From Terriglobia bacterium (GTDB lineage Bacteria; Acidobacteriota; Terriglobia; Bryobacterales; Bryobacteraceae), in the NCBI GenBank assembly GCA_020073445.1, contig JAIQFE010000042.1:1-36047 (forward strand): a stretch of 36,047 nt of DNA. Direction: 5' to 3'. Under the pieces are notes generated by a model. The model had not been told where the DNA came from, did not search any database, and worked only from the letters and a program-made list of their open reading frames with translations. How positions within the stretch are numbered: the stretch's first letter is position 1; every line of letters starts with the position of its first letter. The translations under genes were made by a program, and so were the position numbers. Of this stretch, positions 1-7,701 are shown one piece after another.

Positions 1-44
1 GGCGGTGATCTTGCAAAAGGAAAATAAGGATGGGACCAGAGCAG

Positions 45-179
45 CCTGCCATTTCCTCCTCAACGAGGGTTTGGCATCGCCGCCACCCGTCCAGGCTTCC
101 CTTTCGGCTCGCTACACCTCGGCCTGGACTGGCCCCGGCCGCGATGCCGGAGTTGGTCCTTATAGGAGGAAATGGCAGG
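45..179. repeat. Nested long hairpin element
   Basis: Three perfect nested inverted repeats stack here: 45-60 with 164-179 (16 bp, CCTGCCATTTCCTCCT), 73-80 with 141-148 (GGCATCGC), and 89-96 with 122-129 (GTCCAGGC). A short CAAC (61-64) / GTTG (152-155) pairing also fits between them. The whole 135-nt stretch can therefore fold as one interrupted hairpin. No convincing gene lies in it. It could be a MITE or palindromic repeat remnant, or a structured RNA; the sequence alone does not decide. Confidence 0.6.
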
Positions 180-275
180 TATTGAAATGAGCTCTTGACA
201 CCGACCGGCTTTCTCATGGAAGGACCTATTTGCTTCCTGATCAGCGAAACTTAGTCGAATCAATCGTATGCCGCT

Positions 276-986
276 CTAACGCTGCTTACCGAAGACTTCC
301 TTGAGTAGCGGCGTAATCTGGGCGGCTGGATCGGTACGGATCTTCTTCTCCTCCTGGCCGAGCATGTAGAAGAGTCCGTCTAAAGCCTTTCCGACAACGT
401 AGTCGGTGATATCGAAACTCTGGCTGTGTCCGAACGGCAAGGCCGGGATGGCGCCCGTCAGTTGCCTGTACTGTGTCACTACGCCGGTGTCAGCCATCGC
501 TGACTCTACCGTGGGCCTGAACGTGGCGGTGAGATTTTCGGATGTCTTTCCCTTGAAGTACTCCGTGGCCGAAGTGTTTCCGCCCGTCAGAATCTTGCGA
601 GCATCTTCAAAGGTCATCTGTAGTAAGGCGTCCTTGAAAATACCACGAGCAGCAGGAGCAGCCTTTTCGGCAGCGCGGTTCATGCTGAGCTCGAATTCGT
701 CAATCTTTGCACCCATGCCCGCCATCCGCAATCCCTTTTCCACGGTCTGGATTTTCTCGGGCAGGAGAATCTTGATGGCTTCATTTTTGAAATATCCGTC
801 AGTGGTTCCCGTGAGATCCACTGCATGATCAGTCCCGATCTGAAGGGCTTCCTTCAGACCAGATGCAGTCTTGGAATCGCCCTGATCACTGCGGTTGGCA
901 AGACCTCCAAGGATCCTGTCGAGTTGGGCATTGGCCGGCAGCAAAAGCCCCAGAGTCAGCAAAGCGAGAACAATCTTGTGCGACAT
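276..986 (-). CDS. DUF4197 family exported protein
   Basis: A 236-aa protein starting at ATG 984-986, chosen because it opens with a clean signal peptide (MSHKIVLALLTLGLLLPANA); a longer in-frame reading up to 1148 adds 54 arginine-rich residues that look non-coding. The rest matches my recollection of DUF4197: a mostly helical secreted protein with the KEALxIGxxxAV..L...DGYFKNEAIKILLPE pattern near the front and a C-terminal K...DGLFYMLGQEEKKIR..P...TPLLKEVF segment. The function of the family is unknown. It is monocistronic and divergent from mscL. A 14-bp perfect palindrome (1039-1052) lies about 53 bp upstream of the start. Confidence 0.8.
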   Translation of the reverse strand: MSHKIVLALLTLGLLLPANAQLDRILGGLANRSDQGDSKTASGLKEALQIGTDHAVDLTGTTDGYFKNEAIKILLPEKIQTVEKGLRMAGMGAKIDEFELSMNRAAEKAAPAARGIFKDALLQMTFEDARKILTGGNTSATEYFKGKTSENLTATFRPTVESAMADTGVVTQYRQLTGAIPALPFGHSQSFDITDYVVGKALDGLFYMLGQEEKKIRTDPAAQITPLLKEVFGKQR

Positions 987-1299
987 AACGACTTTACCTG
1001 AGCAGTTGTGTGACCGTGGCTCGAATCGGTTGAAATTCTGCTCTTTAGAGCAAGGCGAGAGATGACGTTGCCGGCACCGGTCCGAGTTTGGGTGCTTTCG
1101 CGCAGGTCTGACGCGGACTGATCGATGGAGTGTGGCATCACCTTCCAAAGATGTGAAGGCAAGAGCTGGACGGTCGGCGACGGGCCGTGTTTACTATGAC
1201 ATAGGACTTGGGCATCAAGATGCTTTTGAATGGCCAAGCTCAGCGGGTGGAGGGCGATGTTCAACTCGGAATCCAAAGAGAAAGGGAATCTTATAAGGT
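987..1299. other. Divergent intergenic region, 1039-1052 palindrome
   Basis: This 313-bp gap separates the divergent DUF4197 gene and mscL and must hold both promoters. The only clear structure is TGCTCT-TT-AGAGCA at 1039-1052, a perfect 6-bp dyad that could be an operator. I could not identify a convincing -35/-10 pair for either gene. Confidence 0.4.
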
Positions 1300-1752
1300 A
1301 TGTTGAAAGATTTCAAAGCATTTGTAATGAAAGGGAACGTGCTCGACCTTGCCGTAGCCGTGATCATCGGCGCGGCGTTCGGTGCGATCGTGGTTTCATT
1401 CGTGAATGACATTGTCATGCCACCGATCGGGATGGCGCTTGGCCATGTGGATTTTAAGGAAATGTTCATCAGCTTAAACGGTCAGACCTACGCGACGCTG
1501 GCGGCTGCGAAGGCCGCGGCGGCTCCGGTCATCGCATACGGTCAGTTCCTGAACACAGTGGTTACTTTTCTGATCATCGCCTTCGTGATCTTCCTCGTCG
1601 TTCGAACAGCGAGTAAGCTTCAACGTAAGCCCGAAGTGGCGGCGCCGAGCACTAGAGATTGCCCTTACTGCTTCACGGCGATTCCGATTCCAGCAACACG
1701 GTGCCCCCACTGTACTTCTCAACTTGTGGCTCAGAAAGGCCAGCCCGCATGA
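1300..1752 (+). CDS. mscL: Large-conductance mechanosensitive channel MscL with C-terminal zinc ribbon
   Basis: A 150-aa inner-membrane channel that opens under membrane tension to release osmolytes. The N-terminus ([20 protein letters not shown]) and TM1 (about 15-43), with [10 protein letters not shown] and the NDIVMPPIG segment, are hallmark MscL. TM2 is about 84-104. Instead of the usual charged C-terminal helix, the protein ends in a four-cysteine knuckle, CPYC (121-124) and CPHC (135-138), which should bind one Zn ion. That tail is known in some MscL relatives from soil bacteria. The stop codon overlaps the ATG of the next gene (ATGA at 1749-1752), so the two are probably translationally coupled. 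Confidence 0.95.
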   Translation: MLKDFKAFVMKGNVLDLAVAVIIGAAFGAIVVSFVNDIVMPPIGMALGHVDFKEMFISLNGQTYATLAAAKAAAAPVIAYGQFLNTVVTFLIIAFVIFLVVRTASKLQRKPEVAAPSTRDCPYCFTAIPIPATRCPHCTSQLVAQKGQPA

Positions 1753-2789
1753 AACGATCGAATCACCGGTTCCTCATGCTTTACAGACCTGTTGTTCTGA
1801 TAGGGTTCGCAAGCCTTTTCGGCGGCGCTGCACGGGCCGACCAAATTACCCTTAAAAATGGGGACCGGCTAACTGGCAGCCTGCTCAAGAGCGACGACAA
1901 GAATCTGGTCCTGAAATCCGAGTCCGCCGGGACGGTCACCATTCCGTGGGATGGCGTGGTGGCGATCTCCGCGCCGGGTCCTCTCTATGTCGGCCTGAAG
2001 GACGGCCAGACCATTGTAGGCTCAGTCGCCACCGTCGACGGCAAGTTCGCCCTGACAACCCAGTCGGCCGGTGTCGTTACCGCCGCCAAGGAGTCCATTC
2101 AGTTCATCCGTAGCAAGGACGAACAAACCGCCTACGAAACGGAAATCGACCGATACCGTAATCCGCGGCTCGTAGATCTGTGGACCGGTACTCTGGACCT
2201 CGGCTATGCAGCGAGTAGGGGCAATGCCACGACGCAGTCTTTTACTCTCTCAGCCAATGCCAACCGCGCCACGAGCCGCGACAAGCTCGGGGTCTATTAC
2301 ACCTCGCTGTTTGCCAGCAACGACGTCGAAGGAAAAAGCATCACCAGTGCCAACTTCAAGCGTGGCGGGCTCGCCTACAACCTAAACGTGCGAAAAAAGA
2401 TGTTCGTGTTCGGGTCCGTCGATCTTGAGACCGACGAGTTCCAGAGCCTGGACCTGAGGTTCGTGCCTGCGGGCGGGATCGGCTATCATGCGATCGCAAC
2501 CGAGAAGACTCAGCTCGACCTGAACCTCGGCGCCGCCGCAAACCGGGAGTTCTACTCAACTGGCCTGAACCGCACATCGGCAGAACTGCTCTTGGGCGAG
2601 GATCTGGTTCACAAGTTCACGGCAACCACGTCCCTCCACGAAAGGCTGGTCTTCTTCCCCAACATGTCTGATGGTGGCAACTACCGCGTCAACTTTGATA
2701 CGACCTTGGTAACGTCCATCCGGCTGGTGGCTCTCTTGGCAGTTCACCGTGAGCGACCGCTTCTTGAGCAATCCAGTGCCCGGGCGTAA
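1749..2789 (+). CDS. DUF481 family outer-membrane protein, C-terminus frameshifted
   Basis: Starts at ATG 1749, which overlaps the mscL stop; an earlier in-frame ATG at 1659 would run inside mscL. The signal peptide ends near residue 31 (..GGAARA/DQ). Residues 32-130 form an SH3-like '[13 protein letters not shown]' module, followed by a DUF481 beta-barrel ([22 protein letters not shown] onward), as in YdiY-like proteins. The reading frame changes near 2718-2740. In the +1 frame the expected family ending ([33 protein letters not shown]) continues to a stop at 2839-2841, while the annotated frame ends in unrelated residues at 2789. This is either a true frameshift or an assembly or read error. 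Function is presumed outer-membrane, substrate unknown. Confidence 0.8.
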   Translation: MKRSNHRFLMLYRPVVLIGFASLFGGAARADQITLKNGDRLTGSLLKSDDKNLVLKSESAGTVTIPWDGVVAISAPGPLYVGLKDGQTIVGSVATVDGKFALTTQSAGVVTAAKESIQFIRSKDEQTAYETEIDRYRNPRLVDLWTGTLDLGYAASRGNATTQSFTLSANANRATSRDKLGVYYTSLFASNDVEGKSITSANFKRGGLAYNLNVRKKMFVFGSVDLETDEFQSLDLRFVPAGGIGYHAIATEKTQLDLNLGAAANREFYSTGLNRTSAELLLGEDLVHKFTATTSLHERLVFFPNMSDGGNYRVNFDTTLVTSIRLVALLAVHRERPLLEQSSARA

Positions 2790-2841
2790 GAAGAACGACG
2801 CTCTGTTCAGCACGGGGCTGCGGTTGACGTTTGCAAAGTAG

Positions 2842-3248
2842 AATCAGCCAGGCATAGAAGGTCCCCCACCTTCTGAAACCTCGCTTTTGTCCCAGTAACT
2901 CAATCCTTTTGAGGTGGATCGCCGGATTACTCCCGAGTGGTCGGCTACTCTTCCCCTACTTTCTCGCGGGTCCTCAACTCTACGCCAAACGTGAGTTTCG
3001 AAAAAGTAAGTGACGGATACGCCGTCATCCCGGAGTTGGCGCCACAGATCGTGGAACGTTCGCTTCTACATTAAGCCGAATTCGGCCGAGGGCCCCGAAC
3101 CGGGCTTCTGGCCGGTTTCCAGACTTACTTTGTCGGCTTGCGCGGTTTGTTCTAAGTGCCACTCCATCTCTGCAACATCGTCTACGTCCAACTCCCCTTT
3201 GCTCACGATTCGACTTGCCCGCAAACCGCACCTCGTAGTCGTACGTTT
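2842..3248. other. Intergenic region carrying repeat copy A
   Basis: The 407-bp stretch between the ends of the DUF481 gene and kinase 1 (transcribed towards each other). No gene could be supported. It holds repeat copy A (2981-3027), described separately. Confidence 0.5.
2981..3027 (-). repeat. Palindromic repeat, copy A (inverted relative to copy B)
   Basis: Contains the dyad TGACGG-ATACG-CCGTCA (3011-3027). Read on the minus strand the similarity to copy B at 10685-10730 covers about 46 bp: a shared TGACGGCGTATCCGTCAC core, then TACTT, CGAAA and TTTGGCGT at corresponding places. The two copies lie in opposite orientation outside the two kinase genes. Confidence 0.65.
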
Positions 3249-6200
3249 CTAGCCGCCGGCCGCGCTCGCGATTACTTCTCGTACGGCGTCCATTTCCAGG
3301 AAAGTCTTGCGCGGCGCAGGATCAGTGATATTAGCAGCCAGCTCTCGCACCAGTGCTTCAGCTCTCTTGAAAGCATCGCGCGCGGCCCTGGGGCGATTGC
3401 GTGTCGCCAGCAACCTACCCAGCGCGACGTGGTTCCTCCACTCGATGAGCGGCATCGGGTGTGTTGCGAACGGCTCCAGAGACCGCATCAGCTCTTCTTC
3501 GGCTGTATTCGCATCGCTAGCCACCGCAGCGATTTCACCCAGCAGCCGTCGTGCAACGGCTGTGTATTTGGCAACCCTGTTCTGCTCCGCGTTGGCCAGC
3601 AGCGCGCGGGCGTGTTCCTCGGCGCGATCCAGTTTCCGCCGGACCAGCCAATACTCGGCCTGCGCGGCGTTGTGGCGAATTCCGTAAAACCGCCAGCGGT
3701 TCCAGCGCTCGCGCTCGTACAGCGGCAGGATGCGTTCGAGGGCATCCTCGCTTTTGTTGAGTTCCCCGGCCAGCAGATAGTCGTAGACCAGGTTGAGCAG
3801 CGCGTTCGCTTCGGCTTCCGCGGCCTTGGTGCGCCGGCAAACCTCCACGCATCCTTCGTTAAACTCGATCGCGGTGCCGAGCTCGCCCATCTCGCGGGAG
3901 ACCCAGCCGATTCCATTGGGAATTCGCGAAAGAGCCACTGCGTTATTGTTGCGTTTGGCCAAAACCAGGCCCTCTTGCATGGTCGCCATGGCTTCGGAAA
4001 TTCGGCCACGATTGGCCCTGGTAAGGCCCAGGTACAAAAGCGCCAGCGGCAGGTGAAAACCATCCCGGGCCTCCGCTGCCAGATTCGACGCCTCCACCTG
4101 AATGGGTTCGGCTTTGGCATAGTCGCTGTGCCAAAACTCCACGATGCCGCTGAAGGTCAGACCAACGACCATGGCCGGGCGATGCTTCAGCGATCGCGCA
4201 ACGTGAATCGCTTTTGCGAAGGCAGCTTCCGCTTCCGCAAGCTCACCGGATACCATCTGGTAAAGCCCCCACACATTATCGACCTCCGCCGTCAAGGCCT
4301 GATTTCCGATTCGCTCTGCAAGGGCCCTCGCTTCAGGGTTATATTGCTCCATGCTGGGTACGTCGCGAGCCTGTTGCGCAACATGGCAAATTCCGATCAA
4401 GGCCCGGCATTCCCCTTCCAGGTCCCCTGCGGCCAAGCAAACCTCTCGCATGGCCCGGTAGTCCTCGCCAGCCTCTTTCATCCGGCCCAGCGCCATCTGG
4501 GCCAAGGCGCGTTTTTGGAGCAGCACGGCTCGGCGTTCCGCTTGCTGGTTTTCCGGCAGTTTGTCCACTAGATCGATCCCGCGACTGAAGAGCCCTACGG
4601 CTTCGGAATTGGCGTAGCGCGATAGCGCCGTGTCGCCGGCCAGGATCAGGAACATAACGGCTTTCGAAAAATCGCGGCCCCTCTCGAAGTGTGTCGCCAG
4701 CGCAACAGCTACGCGGGCACGCTGGTCCGCATACACGCGCTCCAGCGTCTCACCCGCTCGCCGGTGTAAAAGGACCCGGCGTTTGCTTAGCAATTGATCG
4801 TAGAGAAAATTCTGGTACAACGCATGGGTGAAGCGGTAGATGGTAGCCACCGAGCCATCCGGCAAGTCTTCCTCGCTTTCCACGCGAATCAGCCGATGCA
4901 CTTTCCCGAGCACGTCTAACCGCTCTTCGAGGTCCAGCTCGTCGGCCTCCAGCAGCGAGGCCAGCACCGTGGAGGTGAATACTTCGCCCTCGATGCTGGC
5001 GTATTGCAGAGCCTGCTTCTGGGCATCGGTGAGCAATCCCACTTTCTTCTCGATCATGCTGCGCACGCTGACGGGAACGTCCAGCTCCATCTGCGCCAAT
5101 GGCTGCTCGAGCTTCCACGCGCCGTTGGTGCGCGCAATGTCGCCCCGCTCGGCCAGAATCTGGATGGCACCCGTGGCAAACAGCGGGTGCCCCTCGCTCT
5201 TGCGATGGATGACCAATGCAAGTTCGGCTGGGAACTCGTTGGGAGCGAATTGCGCATCCAGGTAAGCCGCAACGTCCTTGATTCCCATGGCCTGCAATGC
5301 GATCTCCTCGCAGACACCGCGCGCGTGCATCTCCGTGTAGCACTTCTTCAACGTCGGATTATTGCGCTCGATGTCTTCCGGACGGGCCGTGACAACCAAC
5401 AGCAGCCGCTGGCCATGGGCCCGCTCCGCGAGGTGCCGCAGCGTGTCGACGCTTGCAGGATCGGTCCAGTGCATGTCCTCCAGTAGCAGCAGCACCGGCG
5501 ACTCCGTGGTCAAGGCGGCCAGCGCGTCGCCGAGTTCGCGTACCATGCGGTCTTTGGTCGCACCCGTGGCTTCCCGCAGCATCTGGTCCATGGCTCCCGA
5601 AGAGAAGACTGCCGGAAACTGCAAGCACCACGTGGGTGCATGCTTGCGCAGCAGCGTGATTACTCGATTCCGGCCAGCACTCTGGAGCATGCTCCCCAGT
5701 ACGTCCAAAAATGGAAGATATGCCTCACCGGAACCGTACTGTTCCACGCAGGCTCCGCGGGCCACGATCAGATCTGAATTCTTCTTACAAGCCTGGTAGA
5801 CGAACATGCGGGTCAAAGCCGTTTTGCCAATGCCCGGTTCTCCGGACACCAGCACGACCCTGCCTTTGCCCTGCACGGCGGACAGCAGGAGTTCCTCCAG
5901 TTTGCCCAACTCTTTCTCGCGGCCGAATACGGGGTCTGGCTCCCGCTCCTCCAATCGCGGCGCGGTCTGCGGCACACTCCCGCGGAGTTCTTCGAACGCG
6001 CTAAACAAGTCCGCCGCCGATTGATAGCGCCGATCCCTGTCCTTGGCCAGCGCGCGCATCAGAATCGCATCCCATCCCGCCGGCAATTCAGGCCGCAGCG
6101 AACTAGGTGGCGGTGGATGGCCGCTTACCACTTCTCGCAGAGTGTCGAGGAGCGACGAGCCCCGGAACGGACGTACGCCCGTCGCCGCCTCGTACAGAAC

Positions 6201-6989
6201 GCTACCGAACGAGAACAGGTCGGAGCGCGGGTCCAAATCTTCGCCCCGTGTCTGCTCCGGCGACATATACGCAGGCGTTCCTAGAATCGTGTGCGCGGCT
6301 GTTGCATCCGCGGCTGCCTGCGGCCCGGCGAATTTCGCTAGGCCGAAATCGAGCACCTTTACGCCCGCCGCGGTCAGCATCAGGTTGGCCGGCTTCAAAT
6401 CGCGATGGATGATCCCGCGTTCGTGAGCCGCCGCCAATGCCTGTGATATTTCTGCCGCACGGCGCAGCAGTTGATCGAGCGGCAGCGGACCTTCCCGCAG
6501 GCGCGACGCCAGCGTCTGGCCTTCCACGAATTCCATCACCAGGTACGAAGCGCCGTCTTGCTCGCCGACGTCGTACAGCGTGCAAATGTGCGGATGATTG
6601 AGCGCCGCCGTAGCTTGGGCTTCACGCTGGAAGCGAATGCGGAAGTCGGGCCGCTGCGCTGCTTCCGCACGGATCACCTTGATTGCCACGGGACGTCCCA
6701 GACGCGTATCGCGCGCGCGAAACACCTGACCCATGCCGCCTTCCCCTAATAGCGCTTCCAATTGATAGGGACCCAAACGAGCACCTGGCCCTAACGATGA
6801 CGACGGTCCCGCCGCGAGGCTTATCTCCGCGGTAGCGCCCGAATCCGCGGCCAGCAGAGCCTCTACTTGGGTGCGCAGGCTGTCATCATTGCGGCAGGCT
6901 TCGGCCATATAGGTCAGCCGTTGCCTGGAATCAAGTTTCCGCGCTGCTGCGAAAACAGCCTCGATTTGGTCCCATCGCGCCGGAGACAT
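3249..6989 (-). CDS. Ser/Thr protein kinase - AAA ATPase - TPR multidomain signalling protein
   Basis: A 1246-aa cytoplasmic protein with no clear TM helix. Residues 1-60 are the leader helix bundle (RWDQIEAVFAAARKL...LLAAD) common before acidobacterial kinases. The Hanks-type kinase domain spans about 74-335: glycine loop GEGGMG 82-87, VAIK lysine 104, HRDLKPAN from 195, DFG 214-216, GTPAYMSPEQ from 237. An AAA_16-type ATPase follows from about 354, with Walker A GEPGIGKT 383-390 and Walker B LLLLEDMHW near 500-508. The C-terminal half (about 780-1240) is TPR-like helical repeats. This resembles the kinase-ATPase-TPR signalling proteins of Acidobacteria and Myxococcota. All catalytic residues look intact, so an active kinase is expected; the partner is unknown. 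It is followed downstream by repeat copy A. Confidence 0.92.
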   Translation of the reverse strand: MSPARWDQIEAVFAAARKLDSRQRLTYMAEACRNDDSLRTQVEALLAADSGATAEISLAAGPSSSLGPGARLGPYQLEALLGEGGMGQVFRARDTRLGRPVAIKVIRAEAAQRPDFRIRFQREAQATAALNHPHICTLYDVGEQDGASYLVMEFVEGQTLASRLREGPLPLDQLLRRAAEISQALAAAHERGIIHRDLKPANLMLTAAGVKVLDFGLAKFAGPQAAADATAAHTILGTPAYMSPEQTRGEDLDPRSDLFSFGSVLYEAATGVRPFRGSSLLDTLREVVSGHPPPPSSLRPELPAGWDAILMRALAKDRDRRYQSAADLFSAFEELRGSVPQTAPRLEEREPDPVFGREKELGKLEELLLSAVQGKGRVVLVSGEPGIGKTALTRMFVYQACKKNSDLIVARGACVEQYGSGEAYLPFLDVLGSMLQSAGRNRVITLLRKHAPTWCLQFPAVFSSGAMDQMLREATGATKDRMVRELGDALAALTTESPVLLLLEDMHWTDPASVDTLRHLAERAHGQRLLLVVTARPEDIERNNPTLKKCYTEMHARGVCEEIALQAMGIKDVAAYLDAQFAPNEFPAELALVIHRKSEGHPLFATGAIQILAERGDIARTNGAWKLEQPLAQMELDVPVSVRSMIEKKVGLLTDAQKQALQYASIEGEVFTSTVLASLLEADELDLEERLDVLGKVHRLIRVESEEDLPDGSVATIYRFTHALYQNFLYDQLLSKRRVLLHRRAGETLERVYADQRARVAVALATHFERGRDFSKAVMFLILAGDTALSRYANSEAVGLFSRGIDLVDKLPENQQAERRAVLLQKRALAQMALGRMKEAGEDYRAMREVCLAAGDLEGECRALIGICHVAQQARDVPSMEQYNPEARALAERIGNQALTAEVDNVWGLYQMVSGELAEAEAAFAKAIHVARSLKHRPAMVVGLTFSGIVEFWHSDYAKAEPIQVEASNLAAEARDGFHLPLALLYLGLTRANRGRISEAMATMQEGLVLAKRNNNAVALSRIPNGIGWVSREMGELGTAIEFNEGCVEVCRRTKAAEAEANALLNLVYDYLLAGELNKSEDALERILPLYERERWNRWRFYGIRHNAAQAEYWLVRRKLDRAEEHARALLANAEQNRVAKYTAVARRLLGEIAAVASDANTAEEELMRSLEPFATHPMPLIEWRNHVALGRLLATRNRPRAARDAFKRAEALVRELAANITDPAPRKTFLEMDAVREVIASAAGG

Positions 6990-7701
6990 GGATCTTCATT
7001 CTATAGCCAATCCGTTCGGCGCGAGGCTGGTGCCGCCTCGCGTCGGTCCGAACCCGGCTGCAGATGGGCACGTTAACACCGTCCTGGACTACAAAACGCT
7101 CGACGGAACTTGTACGCTTTGCAGAGAACAGGCCACAAATGGCGTTCTGGGAAGCGTCAGATTGGGATTCCGTCCGGATTGTCGGTAATCCGGAAGCTAC
7201 TCCGCGTGGGGTGTCCCTTGTTCAAAAAGATGAGGTTTTCGCACAGTTTCTGCCGTGGCGAAAGAGGACTGTTGAATCCGTCGATTATTCGATGGCGTCA
7301 GTGGCCATTTCGACACACCGGGTTTTCAGGCTTGCCGACGTTCACGGCCAAGTGATGCGCTATTTCCCCAAGCCGACTTCCTGCTACTAATCCGGCCAAC
7401 TTCCTCGCCCGTTGGTCTTAATCGAGCCATGGCTGTGGCTCATAAAGTCCGCTCACCCCTCATTAGTATTGTTTATGAAATGGTGGCCGACCATACATCC
7501 ACTATTCAAACAACATGTTTCCAATGTGAGTTTTAGCTGAAATTCCTACTTGCTATCGGCAACTGAGCATCTAACCTTCCATGGAGAATGAGTGCCGGCC
7601 AAAGATTCCCACTCGCCGTATCAGAGACTCTACAGGAGTTGAGTTACTCAGTTATTTTGCGAAGGTCATTTCTTTAGCTTCTGCAAGTCGATTCACAGCC
7701 C
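6990..7701. other. Intergenic region between the two kinases
   Basis: A 712-bp stretch upstream of kinase 1 and downstream of kinase 2. It contains a 108-codon open frame (7064-7390, +) that resembles nothing I recognise and has no ribosome binding site, so I do not call it. The kinase 1 promoter should lie near 6990-7100; a TAGAAT-like hexamer sits 8 nt before its ATG. No repeat or RNA gene was seen. Confidence 0.4.

Noticed and set aside
5-263. Short frames at the left edge (5-190 +, 60-263 -)
   Set aside because: They run through the nested hairpin and read differently on each strand; the inverted repeats explain the openness.
3156-4571. Long plus-strand open frame opposite kinase 1
   Set aside because: Antisense shadow of the kinase TPR region; composition reflects the complement of a GC-rich gene and no ribosome site is seen.
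7064-7390. 108-codon frame between the kinases
   Set aside because: No ribosome site, no recognisable sequence, and no neighbour context; left uncalled although it cannot be excluded.
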